From: Pectobacterium sp. PL152 | GTDB lineage: Bacteria > Pseudomonadota > Gammaproteobacteria > Enterobacterales > Enterobacteriaceae | Direction: 5' to 3' | DNA: 64,000 nt | Assembly: GCA_021907015.1 (NCBI GenBank) | Contig: CP091064.1 | Coordinates: forward strand, 2,728,001-2,792,000 | Part shown: positions 23,447 through 41,193 of the stretch, piece after piece | How positions within the stretch are numbered: position 1 is the stretch's first letter | Layout: every line of letters starts with the position of its first letter | The notes under the pieces: generated by a model | What the model was told of the DNA's origin: nothing | Seen by the model: only the letters and a program-made list of their open reading frames with translations | Database searches by the model: none | Program-made: the position numbers and the translations under genes

Positions 23447-24148
23447 ATGACAACATTGAGCTGTAAAGTGACCTCGGTCGAAGCCATAACCGATACGGTC
23501 TATCGCGTTCGTTTATTACCTGAAGCGCCGTTTTCCTTTCGGGCTGGCCAGTATTTGATGGTGGTGATGGGCGATCGGGATAAACGTCCTTTCTCACTGG
23601 CATCGACCCCGATGGATAAAAATTTCATCGAATTGCACATCGGGGCGTCCGAACTGAATCTTTACGCGATGGCAGTGATGGAACGTATTCACAAGGAAAA
23701 ATCCCTGACGGTCGATATTCCCCATGGCGAAGCCTGGCTGCGCGAAGAAAGTACGCGTCCGCTGGTGCTGATTGCGGGCGGAACCGGATTTTCATACGTG
23801 CGTTCTATCCTGCTGACCGCACTGGCGCAGCAGCCCGATCGCGATATCTCCGTTTACTGGGGCGGACGTGAATCCCAGCACCTGTATGATTTAGCAGAGC
23901 TTGAAGGCTTTGCGGCCAAACACCCCAACCTGCGGGTGGTGCCGGTAGTCGAACAGCCGGAAGCTGGATGGAATGGCAGAACGGGAACCGTTCTGAGTGC
24001 AGTATTGCAGGATTACGGTTCGCTGGCAGAACAGGATATCTACATTGCCGGTCGCTTTGAAATGGCGAAAATTGCGCGTGAGCGTTTTTGTAATGAGCGC
24101 GGTGCGCTGACGGCCCATATGTTCAGCGATGCATTTTCGTTTATTTGA
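23447..24148 (+). CDS. fre: NAD(P)H-flavin reductase
   Basis: Reduces free riboflavin, FMN and FAD with NAD(P)H, supplying reduced flavin for redox and iron release. The 233-residue protein has [11 protein letters not shown] and RPFSLAS (flavin site, around residues 26-52), [14 protein letters not shown] (nucleotide-binding loop, around 106) and ends in the conserved FSDAFSFI. It probably shares a transcript with ubiD, as in E. coli, and ends at a bidirectional terminator. Confidence 0.97.
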   Translation: MTTLSCKVTSVEAITDTVYRVRLLPEAPFSFRAGQYLMVVMGDRDKRPFSLASTPMDKNFIELHIGASELNLYAMAVMERIHKEKSLTVDIPHGEAWLREESTRPLVLIAGGTGFSYVRSILLTALAQQPDRDISVYWGGRESQHLYDLAELEGFAAKHPNLRVVPVVEQPEAGWNGRTGTVLSAVLQDYGSLAEQDIYIAGRFEMAKIARERFCNERGALTAHMFSDAFSFI

Positions 24149-24164
24149 CCTGCCTATAAGGTAT

Positions 24165-24194
24165 CGTTAACCCCGTATTCGAACGGGGTTAACG
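24165..24194. terminator. Bidirectional terminator between fre and the GNAT gene
   Basis: CGTTAACCCCGT (24165-24176) and ACGGGGTTAACG (24183-24194) pair over 12 bp around ATTCGA, between convergent genes. It is placed to serve both, though T-runs are weak on either side. Confidence 0.7.
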
Positions 24195-24200
24195 TTGAGA

Positions 24201-24626
24201 CTAAATAAAATCCAGCTTCGTTAATTCTTCCAGGCTATCTTCACGGTATTTCGCCATGCCGGTTTTCATCCGCCTGAAACCTACGTGTTCATACAGGCTA
24301 ACCGTCTGGGGATGGGTATAGAGAATGATATTGCACTGCGCGACTGTTTCAACCAACGCCTGAATAATCTGTTTCCCCAACCCCTGGCCGTGATAGCGCT
24401 CATCAAGCGCGATATTATAAATGGCCGCCTGGCAGACGCCGTCTGAGAGAGTACGCCCCACGCCGATCAATTGGCCCTCATCGAACAGAAAGATAACGGA
24501 AAAACTGTTCTTAAAAATCCTCTCCTGTGTCGCTGCGTTATCATTACTTAACTCGTAGAAAGCCAGCAAGTCGGCAACCTGCTGCCAGGGAATATTATTG
24601 GTGCTTGTCTCTATTCTAATAGACAT
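24201..24626 (-). CDS. GNAT-family N-acetyltransferase
   Basis: A 141-residue acetyltransferase of unknown substrate. The acetyl-CoA-binding signature is visible in IALDERYHGQGLGKQIIQAL (residues about 72-91), preceded by GVGRTLSDGVCQAAIYN and followed by NIILYTHPQTVSLYEHVGFRRM, typical of the second half of the fold. It lies 15 bp downstream of the ABC transporter ATPase gene on the same strand, so it may belong to that operon and act on an amino acid or amine it imports. That link is positional only. Confidence 0.85.
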   Translation of the reverse strand: MSIRIETSTNNIPWQQVADLLAFYELSNDNAATQERIFKNSFSVIFLFDEGQLIGVGRTLSDGVCQAAIYNIALDERYHGQGLGKQIIQALVETVAQCNIILYTHPQTVSLYEHVGFRRMKTGMAKYREDSLEELTKLDFI

Positions 24627-24640
24627 CTAGTCTTCTCATG

Positions 24641-25397
24641 TCAGATGATATATTCCGGTTCGTAGCGTTTGTAGTAGCGAGAAAGAAACGCCTTGGTTCG
24701 CTCCATTTGCGGGCGCTCAAAAACCTGCTGTGCAGTACCATCCTCAATGATTTTTCCTTTTTCTAAAAACAGTACGCGGCTGGCGACCTGACGAACAAAC
24801 TCCATTTCATGAGACACGATGATCATGGTGTTGCCTTCTAATGCGGCTTGTTTAATGACATCCAACACCTCATCAACCCATTCTGGATCCAGCGCGGAAG
24901 TAGGTTCATCCAGCAATAAAAGCTGTGGTTCCATCGCCAGCGCTCTGGCGATCCCGACGCGTTGCTGCTGTCCGCCCGACAACTGCTTTGGATAATAGGC
25001 TTCCCGGTCAGGAAGGCCGACATTCTTGAGTTGCTGTCGCGCGATTTGCTGTGCTTTTTCTTTAGGATACTTTTGACGATCAGTAATCCCTCCATGACAT
25101 TTTCCAGCGCTGTTTTTTGTTGGAACAGGCTAAATTGCTGAAAAACCATCGCCGTGTTTTGGCGGAGCGTGATACGTTCTCGTCGATTCATTTTGGCCAG
25201 ATTAAAAGGTGGCCGTTGAGTGTCATTTCCCCTGACTCCGGCTGCTCTAGTACGTTAATACAGCGAAGTAGCGTCGATTTTCCCGAACCTGATGAACCGA
25301 TAATCGCCACGACATCGCCTTTTTGTATGGTTAGGGAAATGTCGTCCAGAATGACGTTGTTGTGAAACGTCTTCGATAAATGCTTAATGTCGAGCAT
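24641..25397 (-). CDS. Polar amino-acid ABC transporter ATPase, with two frameshifts
   Basis: ATP-binding subunit of a GlnQ/TcyN-like importer. The first part has Walker [10 protein letters not shown] (around residue 34), the middle has the Q-loop VFQQFSLF, and the last has the signature [15 protein letters not shown], Walker [14 protein letters not shown] and the switch SHEM. These fall in three frames. Adding one base to the A-run 25204-25207 and one to the T-run 25071-25074 gives [13 protein letters not shown] and [20 protein letters not shown], and a normal 252-residue ATPase. The substrate is not known; cystine or another polar amino acid is likely. Confidence 0.88.
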
Positions 25398-26125
25398 AAC
25401 GTTTTTCCTGACGTAATCGGTGGGGTATCTGGGATAGAGATCGTGGTTTCAACCCGTTTGATGATTTGCTCAATAATAATCGTTAACACCCAATAGATGA
25501 GTGCCAGAGAGATATAGACTTCAAAATAGCGGTAGCTGCTGCTGGCGAGGATTTTCCCTTTGGCGGTCAGATCGATCACCGAGCAAACAAATGCCAGTGA
25601 GGTTCCTTTGAGCAAACTAATCAGCGTGTTGCCAAGCGTGGGTAACGCGACAATAAACGCATTGGGTAGCGTGATACGATGCAATACCTGAATTGGCGTC
25701 ATGCCGAGCGATTGTGCGGCTTCGATCTGTTTTTTATCCACCGACAGCATGGCCGCGCGAATACTCTCGGAATTGTACGCGGCTTCATTCAGGGAAAATG
25801 CCAGTAACACAAAGAGTATGGATGGAATGTCATTAACGTTGTAATCCGTTTGGTTGTAGTAATTATAATATTTCAATAAAACGGGAATACCGTAATAAGA
25901 AAGATACAGTTGTACAATGAGCGGTGTTCCGCGCATGAATGAGACAAATACGCCAACCGCCTGGTTGAGGAACACGATCTTTCTGATACGGATGGATGCA
26001 ATAATAAATCCCAGTATTACACCAATAATCATGGATATTGCCGTGATCGCTAAGGTAACCGGCAAATACTCAAGCAGTGCTGGAATCTGAGTAAAAACCA
26101 GTTTTATATCGAAAATATTGGGCAT
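25331..26125 (-). CDS. Polar amino-acid ABC transporter permease
   Basis: HisM/TcyL-type inner-membrane subunit. Five hydrophobic helices are visible, together with the periplasmic-permease motif [22 protein letters not shown] (split: EAAQSLGM, then LPNAF), which is the EAA coupling loop that docks on the ATPase. ATG 26125 is clear. The C-terminus after KRVETT is unlike the family and overlaps the ATPase gene by 67 bp. Another frame would end with RQEKRYARH just inside the ATPase gene, so a sequence error near 25430-25450 is possible but unproven. Confidence 0.85.
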   Translation of the reverse strand: MPNIFDIKLVFTQIPALLEYLPVTLAITAISMIIGVILGFIIASIRIRKIVFLNQAVGVFVSFMRGTPLIVQLYLSYYGIPVLLKYYNYYNQTDYNVNDIPSILFVLLAFSLNEAAYNSESIRAAMLSVDKKQIEAAQSLGMTPIQVLHRITLPNAFIVALPTLGNTLISLLKGTSLAFVCSVIDLTAKGKILASSSYRYFEVYISLALIYWVLTIIIEQIIKRVETTISIPDTPPITSGKTLCSTLSIYRRRFTTTSFWTTFP

Positions 26126-26142
26126 TCAAAACGAATCCTGTG

Positions 26143-26972
26143 TCATTTAGGTGCATAATCCCCGTTGAAATACTTTTCGCTGATTTTCGATAACGTACCG
26201 TCAGCGCTTAACTGTTTTATTTGTGTATTAATATCATTCAACAGCTGTTCTCCTGCTTTGCCTTTCGCAATCAGAAAGTAGCTGTAGGGGGAACCGATTC
26301 GTTGGCTGTCTTCCTGACTAAGAGGAATGACGTTAAGCTTTAACTTGTGCTCCTGGATATATTGCTCCAGCATCGATTTATCAATCAGAGCGAAATCTGT
26401 TTTTCCATTTTCCAGATTTTGCAATGAGACGAGTAAGTCAGCGTCTGTGTAGCGCAACTTGACGGGATTATCTTTATGTTGCTGATTGAATTTTTCCAAT
26501 GCGGTCGTGAAGTTGATTCCGGGATTGACTTCCGTCGATTTTCCCAATAAATCGTTGAAAGTATGGATCGTGTTATTTTTTCTGGCGTTGCAATCACAAA
26601 TTGATTTTCAAATATGGGTTGAGAGAAGAAATATTTTTCTTTTCGTTCGGGATTGTCGGCGAAATTATTGGCACCGAGTTGAAAACGGTCAGCATCCAGA
26701 CCTGCCAAAATTGAGGTAAATTCGGTTGTGACGAAAGACACCTTATATTGGGGTAAATTGTTAAAAATGGCTTTTGCAACGTCAATATCGTATCCGGTGA
26801 GTTGGTTATCTTTATCAACATAGGTAAAGGGTCGTGGGTCGGCACTGGTTGCGATGGTAATAGATTTTGCTGTAGCCGCCTGGGCATCATGGGGATTTAA
26901 ATATCCGGTGATTATCGCGCTTAAGCCTAAAAATAATGCAGGCAAGGTACTTATGGTGAGGCGTTTTTTCAT
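26143..26972 (-). CDS. ABC transporter amino-acid-binding protein, with a one-base frameshift
   Basis: Periplasmic SBP family 3 protein. The N-terminus is a signal peptide (basic KKR, hydrophobic core, cleavage probably after AQA around residue 32). The mature part has ITIATSADPRPFTY and LTGYDIDVAKAIF, the ligand-binding start of the family. The frame breaks in the T-run 26576-26581 (six T, seven expected); repair gives IATPEKNNTIHTFNDLLGKS and a 276-residue protein ending KYFNGDYAPK. First gene of the three-gene transporter operon, 17 bp ahead of the permease. Confidence 0.88.
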
Positions 26973-27123
26973 TATTGATAATCCTGTGTGGAATGATAAG
27001 AAAAATGACTAACCCCAGATTCCACCTGCCGCGGTTGTGTATATCCGCAGGCAGTTATGGACACACCGGTGGAATTTCACATCGGCGACCAATGTGGAGC
27101 GAGGTGTAGCAAGAGAAAAGGAA

Positions 27124-28086
27124 TCAAGCGCGGTGATGGGGCGTATGCCAAATCGACACGTCAGGTCCTTTTGCCAGAATCTGATATGGGTTAAAGCTGG
27201 TATCGCCCAGATGGTAGCCGCGTTTAATCGCCTCAAAGTCGGTGGTATCGCCGAATCCTGGTGTTTGGTAAAGGTCGCGGGCGTAAGCCCACAGGTTAGG
27301 GAAGTCGATCAGACGATTGCGGTTTGCGCGGAAAACGCTGTAATAGGCAACGTCAAAACGAGCGAGCGTAACGTATAGTCGAATGTCGGAATCTGTAATT
27401 TGGTTACCGAACAGGTAACGCTGCGAACCCAAACGTGTTTCCAGTTCATCCAAACGCAGGAAAAGCCTATCCCACGCGTTTTCATAAGCAGCTTGTGAAT
27501 GGGCGAAACCTGCTTTGTAAACGCCGTTATTAATGTCATTAAAAATCACATCATTCAGCGCATCAATTTCGGCACGCAGCGCTTCAGGGTATAAATCGGG
27601 CGCGTCTGGGTGGTGAAAAGGTTTAAAGGCGGTTTCAAGATAGTTAGTTAACTTAAAATAATCGTTATTGACCACAATGCCTTGCTTAACGTCGACGACG
27701 GTCGGAACGGTCGCTCGGCCAGTGTAATTCGCGTCACTTTTGGCATAGATTTCTGGTAAATAGCGGATTCCTAGTACAGGATCTACGCCGCCTTCATCCA
27801 GAGAAAACTCCCATCCCTTTTCGGTCCTTACGGGATTGGCGGTACCAAGGCTGATGACGTCTTCGAGACCTAGCAAAGTACGGACGATCACCGCACGATG
27901 TGCCCACGGGCAGATGGGGGACCACAATAGACGATAGCGATCCTTTTCGACGGGCAAATCGCCTGACTGCTCGCCGAATGGCGTCGTAAAGCGGTTTTTT
28001 TGCCGAACAAATGCGCCATTCTGGGCAATCTCGTGGGCCTCTTCAGAGGTAGCGATGCGCCTGACTTCCGCCACAGTGGTACTCAT
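27124..28086 (-). CDS. Glutathionyl-hydroquinone reductase (YqjG/EcM4 family)
   Basis: Xi-class glutathione transferase that reduces glutathionyl-hydroquinones to hydroquinones using glutathione. The 320-residue protein contains the catalytic-cysteine motif CPWAHR (around residue 59) in SPICPWAHRAVIVRTL, NNDYFKLTNYLETAF, and the C-terminal all-helical domain with ITDSDIRLYVTLARFD. Similar to E. coli YqjG. It is monocistronic; its neighbours do not suggest a pathway. It could detoxify plant-derived quinones, which is an inference from lifestyle. Confidence 0.92.
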   Translation of the reverse strand: MSTTVAEVRRIATSEEAHEIAQNGAFVRQKNRFTTPFGEQSGDLPVEKDRYRLLWSPICPWAHRAVIVRTLLGLEDVISLGTANPVRTEKGWEFSLDEGGVDPVLGIRYLPEIYAKSDANYTGRATVPTVVDVKQGIVVNNDYFKLTNYLETAFKPFHHPDAPDLYPEALRAEIDALNDVIFNDINNGVYKAGFAHSQAAYENAWDRLFLRLDELETRLGSQRYLFGNQITDSDIRLYVTLARFDVAYYSVFRANRNRLIDFPNLWAYARDLYQTPGFGDTTDFEAIKRGYHLGDTSFNPYQILAKGPDVSIWHTPHHRA

Positions 28087-28320
28087 AATATTTTCCTTAA
28101 TAAAAAATGAGAGAAAGCATTCACTATTATTCAGCGTGAATTTAAAAGTTGATTTTTAGTGTTTTGAATTATGCGCGTTATAAAAAATGAAGTTAAATTC
28201 ATAAAATAGATATTCTTATTAGGAAATTATAGCGTGTTATTTTTTGATAATGGAAAGGGGTTATTAATAGATCGTTGTGATAATAAGATAGATAATATTT
28301 GAGAAGTTGTACCGTCTTCA

Positions 28321-28347
28321 TACGGCTTATACGGCTTATACGACTTG
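28321..28347. repeat. Short 9-bp tandem repeat in the YqjG-fadA gap
   Basis: TACGGCTTA occurs twice in tandem followed by a degenerate third copy (TACGACTTG). It lies in the AT-rich 308-bp gap 28087-28394 between the hydroquinone reductase and fadA. I see no gene there; an upstream promoter for the reductase is expected near 28100-28200, but no clear boxes stand out. Confidence 0.5.
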
Positions 28348-28357
28348 TGCATTGAGA

Positions 28358-28386
28358 ATGTCCCTCGCTGCCATCACGAGGGACAT
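28358..28386 (-). terminator. Hairpin after fadA, probable fadBA terminator
   Basis: ATGTCCCTCG (28358-28367) and CGAGGGACAT (28377-28386) form a perfect 10-bp stem eight bases beyond the fadA stop on its downstream side. The T-tract after it on the - strand is poor. Confidence 0.55.
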
Positions 28387-28394
28387 GAATAAAC

Positions 28395-31758
<3,364 letters not shown>

Positions 31759-31784
31759 GTTTATCTCCGCTGTTTGTGTGAGTG

Positions 31785-31801
31785 ATCTGGTATGACCAGA
31801 T
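31785..31801. promoter_or_regulatory. FadR operator upstream of fadBA
   Basis: ATCTGGTATGACCAGAT is a near-perfect 17-bp palindrome differing at one base from the E. coli fadBA FadR site (ATCTGGTACGACCAGAT). It lies 27 bp upstream of the fadB start, in the 185-bp region shared with divergent pepQ. Repression released by long-chain acyl-CoA is expected from the known system. Confidence 0.85.
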
Positions 31802-31943
31802 AATCGAATTGTGGTTTTAATGTTAATTTTTTGCAAACGAGAGATTAATTTTTTGCCGAATCGATCACAAAGCACCGGACGCTGCCCTTGGGGGATGCCT
31901 GTGTTAAAATGGAGAGATCATGTCGTGACGTACAAGGATACTC

Positions 31944-33275
31944 ATGGAAAAGCTGGCTTCTTTATATCATCACCATCTGACGACGCTGCAAGCGCGTGCT
32001 CAGACGGTTTTAGCGCGCCATCAGCTTGACGCATTACTGATTCATTCTGGTGAGCTGTTGACCGTTTTTCTGGACGATCACGACTATCCTTTCAAGGTTA
32101 ACCCACAGTTTAAAGCCTGGGTGCCCGTCACGCAGGTGCCGAATTGCTGGCTATGGGTTGATGGCGTTAATCCACCGAAGCTGTGGTTCTACTCACCGGT
32201 GGATTACTGGCATAACGTCGCGCCGGTGCCGGAGAGTTTCTGGACTGAAGAAATTGATATTACCGTGCTGCGGAATGCCGATGATATTGGGCAGTTGCTT
32301 CCGTCGCAGCGTGAGCGTGTTGCCTATATCGGCTACGCACCGCAACGGGCGCAGGATTTAGGGATTCGTGCAGACAATATTAATCCTCAGGGCGTGCTGG
32401 ATTATCTGCACTACCATCGCGCTTATAAAACCGATTACGAGCTGGCTTGCATGCGTGAAGCGCAGAAGACGGCCGTTATCGGTCATCGGGCGGCGCATGA
32501 AGCGTTCCTGTCTGGTATGAGCGAATTTGATATTAATCTGGCGTATCTAACGGCCACCGGACATCGGGATATCGATGTCCCTTACGGCAATATCATTGCG
32601 TTAAATGAGCACGCCGCGGTGTTGCACTATACCCAGCTCGATCATCAGGTGCCTTCCGATGTCCGCAGCTTCCTGATCGATGCAGGTGCCGAGTATAACG
32701 GATATGCCGCCGATCTGACGCGTACCTATTCTGCGCAGAGCGACAGCGCATTTGCCCTGCTGATTAAAGATCTCAATCAGGAAATGCTCGCATTGATTGA
32801 TACCGTTCAGGCGGGCGTGCGCTATACCGATTACCATATTCAGATGCATCAGCGGATTGCGAAGCTGCTGAAATCACACCAACTGGTGCGAGACATCAGT
32901 GAAGAGGCTATGGTGGAGCAGGGACTTACGTCACCTTTCCTGCCGCACGGTCTTGGCCATCCGCTGGGGTTGCAGGTGCATGATGTCGCTGGGTTTATGC
33001 AAGACGATCGCGGCACGCATCTGGCGGCACCGCCGCAGCATCCTTACCTGCGTTGTACCCGCGTACTTGAACCTGGAATGGTCATGACGATCGAACCGGG
33101 CATTTACTTCATCGAATCCTTGCTTGCTCCGTGGCGCGAGGGCGAATTGCGTCAGCACTTTGACTGGCAAAAAATCGATGCGCTGAAACCGTTTGGCGGT
33201 ATCCGTATTGAGGATAATATTGTTATTCATGACGGGCGCGTGGAGAACATGACGCGCGACCTGAATCTGGCCTGA
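31944..33275 (+). CDS. pepQ: Xaa-Pro dipeptidase PepQ
   Basis: Cytosolic metallopeptidase of the M24 pita-bread family that cleaves dipeptides ending in proline. The 443-residue protein has the dinuclear metal ligands in [19 protein letters not shown] (Asp residues near 246 and 257), [13 protein letters not shown] (His around 336), [10 protein letters not shown] (Glu) and GIRIEDN (Glu). ATG 31944 is clear. Divergent from fadB and overlapping yigZ by one base, so the two are probably co-transcribed, as in E. coli. Confidence 0.96.
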   Translation: MEKLASLYHHHLTTLQARAQTVLARHQLDALLIHSGELLTVFLDDHDYPFKVNPQFKAWVPVTQVPNCWLWVDGVNPPKLWFYSPVDYWHNVAPVPESFWTEEIDITVLRNADDIGQLLPSQRERVAYIGYAPQRAQDLGIRADNINPQGVLDYLHYHRAYKTDYELACMREAQKTAVIGHRAAHEAFLSGMSEFDINLAYLTATGHRDIDVPYGNIIALNEHAAVLHYTQLDHQVPSDVRSFLIDAGAEYNGYAADLTRTYSAQSDSAFALLIKDLNQEMLALIDTVQAGVRYTDYHIQMHQRIAKLLKSHQLVRDISEEAMVEQGLTSPFLPHGLGHPLGLQVHDVAGFMQDDRGTHLAAPPQHPYLRCTRVLEPGMVMTIEPGIYFIESLLAPWREGELRQHFDWQKIDALKPFGGIRIEDNIVIHDGRVENMTRDLNLA

Positions 33276-33886
33276 TGCAAGCGTATCCAATCCCTGCTGA
33301 GTCAGTGAGTTTCAGTGAGGAAATCAAGAAAAGCCGCTTTACGACGATCCTGGCGGCAACGCCGGGAATCGACGCGGCGAAAGCGTTCATTCAGCAGGTC
33401 AGGGAAGAACACGCCTCTGCGGGCCACCACTGCTGGGCATTTGTTGCGGGCGCGCCTGATGACTCGCAGCAACTGGGTTTTTCTGACGATGGGGAGCCTT
33501 CCGGCACGGCAGGTAAGCCGATGTTATCGCAACTGATGGGAAGTGGCATCGGTGAAATTACGGCCGTGGTGGTGCGTTACTATGGTGGAATCCCGCTGGG
33601 TACCGGTGGGTTGGTGAAGGCCTATGGCGGTGGCGTTCAGCAAGCGCTGAAGCTGCTATCGCTGCAAGAGAAAGTATTGCAACAAGAGTATGGCTTACAA
33701 TGTGACTATGCACTGTTGCCCCAGGTAGAATCCCTGATCTTCCTGCTTGGTGGAAAGGTTCTGCACAGTGAGTATGGCGTGGACGTCGTATTGCGGTTCT
33801 CTATCCCCGTTAGGGGAACCGAGGAAGCGGCAATGAAATTGCGTGATTTAAGCCGCGGTGCGTTGCATTTATTGCCGATTCCATAA
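33275..33886 (+). CDS. yigZ: IMPACT-family protein YigZ
   Basis: A 203-residue member of the UPF0029/IMPACT family. The conserved core is visible as ESVSFSEEIKKSRFTTIL, GHHCWAFVAG, FSDDGEPSGTAGKPML and VVVRYYGGIPLGTGGLVKAYGG. The role is not settled; relatives bind GCN1-like proteins in eukaryotes or act in RNA or protein turnover in bacteria. Start ATG overlaps the pepQ stop by one base (TGATG), indicating translational coupling. A short gap of 43 bp separates it from trkH. Confidence 0.93.
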   Translation: MQAYPIPAESVSFSEEIKKSRFTTILAATPGIDAAKAFIQQVREEHASAGHHCWAFVAGAPDDSQQLGFSDDGEPSGTAGKPMLSQLMGSGIGEITAVVVRYYGGIPLGTGGLVKAYGGGVQQALKLLSLQEKVLQQEYGLQCDYALLPQVESLIFLLGGKVLHSEYGVDVVLRFSIPVRGTEEAAMKLRDLSRGALHLLPIP

Positions 33887-33929
33887 TAATCCCAGCGCTT
33901 TTTCATGAATCATTAAGGAATTCCCTGCG

Positions 33930-35381
33930 ATGCACTTGCGCGCCATAACCCGTATTGTTGGCCAGTTGGTTATCCTGTTTTCCGGGACGATGGTTATTCC
34001 CGGACTGGTGGCGTTAATTTACCGCGATGGCGCAGGCCGAGCGTTTACGCAGACCTTTATTGTCGCGCTGGCGATTGGCATCATGCTGTGGTTACCAAAC
34101 CGCAAACAGAAGCATGAACTGAAATCTCGTGAAGGGTTCCTCATCGTTGTTCTCTTCTGGACGGTGCTGGGAAGTGTCGGTGCGCTGCCTTTCCTGTTTG
34201 CTGAACATCCTAATTTGGGTGTGACGGATGCTTTCTTCGAATCGTTCTCTGGGTTAACGACAACGGGGGCAACCACGTTGGTCGGACTGGATTCACTGCC
34301 TAAAGCTATCCTGTTTTATCGACAGATGCTGCAATGGTTTGGTGGGATGGGGATCATCGTACTCGCCGTTGCCATCCTTCCGATCCTTGGTGTTGGTGGG
34401 ATGCAGCTTTATCGTGCGGAGATGCCGGGGCCGTTGAAGGAAAACAAAATGCGCCCGCGTATTGCCGATACGGCAAAAACGCTGTGGCTGATTTATCTCT
34501 TACTCACCATCGCCTGCGCTGTCGCGCTTTGGCTGGCTGGGATGCCGGTATTTGATGCGATTGGGCACAGCTTCTCTACGGTGTCTGTCGGCGGGTTCTC
34601 CACTCACGATGCCAGTATCGGTTACTTCAACAGCCCGACGATCAATACCATCATCGCGATATTCCTACTGATTTCCGGCTGTAACTTTGGTTTGCACTTT
34701 GCTCTGCTGAGTGGCCGCAGCCTGAAGGTATACTGGCGCGATCCGGAATTTCGCATGTTCATTTTTGTTCAACTGTCGCTGGTGGCGGTGTGTACGATTG
34801 TCCTGTGGTTCCACCACGTTTATGACAGCGGGATGCAGACGATCAATCAAGCGTTCTTCCAGGTTGTCTCTATGGCGACAACGGCAGGGTTTACCACGGA
34901 TAGCATTGCATCGTGGCCACTTTTCCTGCCGGTTTTGCTTCTGTGTTCTGCATTCATTGGCGGGTGTGCGGGCTCAACCGGGGGAGGCTTGAAAGTGATT
35001 CGTATCCTGCTGCTTTTCCTACAAGGGTCGCGTGAGCTTAAACGGTTGGTGCATCCGAATGCGGTTTATACGATTAAGCTGGGTCACCGGGCATTGCCAG
35101 AACGTATCCTTGAAGCCGTGTGGGGATTCTTCTCCGCGTATGCGCTGGTTTTTATTGTCAGCATGCTGGCCGTCATTGCGACAGGTGTTGATGATTTCTC
35201 CGCGTTTGCGGCGGTCGCGGCCACGTTGAATAACCTGGGGCCGGGGTTGGGCGTTGTCGCTGAGAATTTTACGTCGATGAATGATACGGCGAAATGGATT
35301 CTGATACTCACAATGCTGTTTGGCCGTTTGGAAGTCTTCACGCTTTTAGTGCTGTTTACGCCAACCTTCTGGCGGGAATAG
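33930..35381 (+). CDS. trkH: Trk potassium uptake protein TrkH
   Basis: Membrane subunit of the Trk potassium transporter, which works with cytosolic TrkA. The 483-residue protein has many hydrophobic helices and four pore-loop repeats with selectivity-filter-like motifs STTGATT, STVSVGGFSTHD, ATTAGFTTD and NNLGPG, typical of TrkH. It follows pepQ and yigZ and precedes hemG by 21 bp, the E. coli order. Confidence 0.97.
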   Translation: MHLRAITRIVGQLVILFSGTMVIPGLVALIYRDGAGRAFTQTFIVALAIGIMLWLPNRKQKHELKSREGFLIVVLFWTVLGSVGALPFLFAEHPNLGVTDAFFESFSGLTTTGATTLVGLDSLPKAILFYRQMLQWFGGMGIIVLAVAILPILGVGGMQLYRAEMPGPLKENKMRPRIADTAKTLWLIYLLLTIACAVALWLAGMPVFDAIGHSFSTVSVGGFSTHDASIGYFNSPTINTIIAIFLLISGCNFGLHFALLSGRSLKVYWRDPEFRMFIFVQLSLVAVCTIVLWFHHVYDSGMQTINQAFFQVVSMATTAGFTTDSIASWPLFLPVLLLCSAFIGGCAGSTGGGLKVIRILLLFLQGSRELKRLVHPNAVYTIKLGHRALPERILEAVWGFFSAYALVFIVSMLAVIATGVDDFSAFAAVAATLNNLGPGLGVVAENFTSMNDTAKWILILTMLFGRLEVFTLLVLFTPTFWRE

Positions 35382-35402
35382 TCCCCATAAGGATAAAGAA
35401 CA

Positions 35403-35942
35403 ATGAAAGCTTTGATCGTGTTTTCGAGTCGGGATGGGCAAACAAGAGCCATTGCCTCCTCTATTGCGAATACGCTGAAAGGAACTCTGGAGTGTGATGT
35501 TGTTAATGTACTTAATGCGAATGATATCGATCTGAGCCAATACGATCGGGTTGTGATTGGGGCATCGATTCGATACGGGCGCTTTCATCCTGCGGTAAAT
35601 CAATTTATCCATAAGCATCTGACTTCTCTACAGCAGCTACCCAGCGCATTCTTCTCCGTGAACCTCACTGCGCGTAAGCCAGAAAAGCGCACAATACAAA
35701 CCAATGCTTATACGCGTAAATTCCTGCTGAGCTCTCCCTGGCAGCCGGATTTGTGCTGTGTGTTTGCCGGAGCCTTGCGTTATCCACGTTACCGCTGGTT
35801 CGATCGGGTAATGATTCAACTGATTATGCGTATCACGGGGGGCGAAACGGATAGCACAAAAGAGGTTGAATATACGGACTGGCAGCAGGTTGCCCGTTTC
35901 GCTCAGGATTTCGCCCAATTAGCGGCGAAAAATCCGGCATAA
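35403..35942 (+). CDS. hemG: Menaquinone-dependent protoporphyrinogen IX dehydrogenase HemG
   Basis: A flavodoxin-like protein that oxidises protoporphyrinogen IX to protoporphyrin IX in heme synthesis using quinone. The 179-residue product begins with the flavodoxin-fold FMN site [16 protein letters not shown], with [12 protein letters not shown] for the second loop, and lacks obvious membrane helices. Last gene of the pepQ-yigZ-trkH-hemG cluster; the rRNA operon starts about 390 bp downstream. Confidence 0.96.
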   Translation: MKALIVFSSRDGQTRAIASSIANTLKGTLECDVVNVLNANDIDLSQYDRVVIGASIRYGRFHPAVNQFIHKHLTSLQQLPSAFFSVNLTARKPEKRTIQTNAYTRKFLLSSPWQPDLCCVFAGALRYPRYRWFDRVMIQLIMRITGGETDSTKEVEYTDWQQVARFAQDFAQLAAKNPA

Positions 35943-36005
35943 CGGCGTCTTTTAATTCGCTTTGCTGAAAAAATCCCCATTCGAAAATTATTTTGCATTT
36001 AGCGC

Positions 36006-36033
36006 TTGTCAGGCGGCGAGAAGTCCCTATAAT
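36006..36033 (+). promoter_or_regulatory. rRNA operon promoter P1
   Basis: TTGTCA (36006-36011) and TATAAT (36028-36033) sit 16 bp apart, followed by a GCGCC discriminator typical of stringently controlled promoters. A-rich stretches just upstream (around 35968-35998) fit an UP element. The 391-bp gap after hemG holds this and P2. Confidence 0.82.
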
Positions 36034-36113
36034 GCGCCTCCACTGACACGGCAACAGCGACTTACGCGGTTGCGGTAACAGAAAAAGATTCAACGAAGGC
36101 GGTCAGTAATGAC

Positions 36114-36141
36114 TTGACTTCACAGCGGAAAAGCATAATAT
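36114..36141 (+). promoter_or_regulatory. rRNA operon promoter P2
   Basis: TTGACT (36114-36119) and TAATAT (36136-36141) are 16 bp apart, followed by a very GC-rich discriminator (GCGGCCCGCG). Weaker -10 than P1, as is normal for P2. Confidence 0.72.
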
Positions 36142-36171
36142 ATGCGGCCCGCGCCACGGAAGATGTGGCAC

Positions 36172-36183
36172 TGCTCTTTAACA
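36172..36183 (+). promoter_or_regulatory. boxA antitermination site in the rRNA leader
   Basis: TGCTCTTTAACA matches the consensus boxA bound by NusB/NusE, which makes the rRNA transcript resistant to termination. A matching copy lies in the 16S-23S spacer. Confidence 0.9.
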
Positions 36184-36333
36184 ATTTAATCAGACAATCT
36201 GTGTGGGCACTCACAAGACCGTATCTTAACGATATAAAAAGTCTTGAAGAGTGAACAACAGTAAATTCATTACGAATAAACAGTTTTAATTCTTTGAGCA
36301 TCGCTGACGAGTTCAGCAAATCAAACAAATCTT

Positions 36334-37875
<1,542 letters not shown>

Positions 37876-37961
37876 CCAAGAAGATGTGTGTTAAGTGAAG
37901 TGCTCACACAGATTGTCTGATGAAAATAATGAGCAAAAGCGTCAACAAAGTACGGTGTCGT

Positions 37962-38037
37962 GTCCCCTTCGTCTAGAGGCCTAGGACACCGCCCTTTCAC
38001 GGCGGTAACAGGGGTTCGAATCCCCTAGGGGACGCCA
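37962..38037 (+). tRNA. gltT: tRNA-Glu (TTC) in the 16S-23S spacer
   Basis: A 76-nt cloverleaf from GTCCCCTTCGTCTAGAGGCC to GGGGACGCCA with encoded CCA and anticodon TTC. Nearly identical to E. coli tRNA-Glu. A Glu spacer tRNA rather than Ile plus Ala marks an rrnB-type operon in the E. coli scheme. Confidence 0.97.
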
Positions 38038-38135
38038 GCGCATCCGACCATTCCGGTGAAAGCGGGGGTCTTCAGTAAGTCAACGACTTACCTCATATCT
38101 TAAAACTGATTAGTGATAGTCAGGGTTTAAGATAT

Positions 38136-38147
38136 TGCTCTTTAACA
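38136..38147 (+). promoter_or_regulatory. boxA in the 16S-23S spacer
   Basis: TGCTCTTTAACA, identical to the leader copy, lies about 140 bp before 23S. It keeps the antitermination complex on through 23S. Confidence 0.88.
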
Positions 38148-38286
38148 ATCTGGAACAAGCTGAAAATTGAAACATGACAGCTGAACGAGCGTGGTGCCTG
38201 CGGGTATTCATGACGAGTCAGTCTGTCAATGAGTCTCTCAAATAATCGCAGCGCGATGATGAATCAAAAACATCTTCGGGTTGTGA

Positions 38287-41193
<2,907 letters not shown>

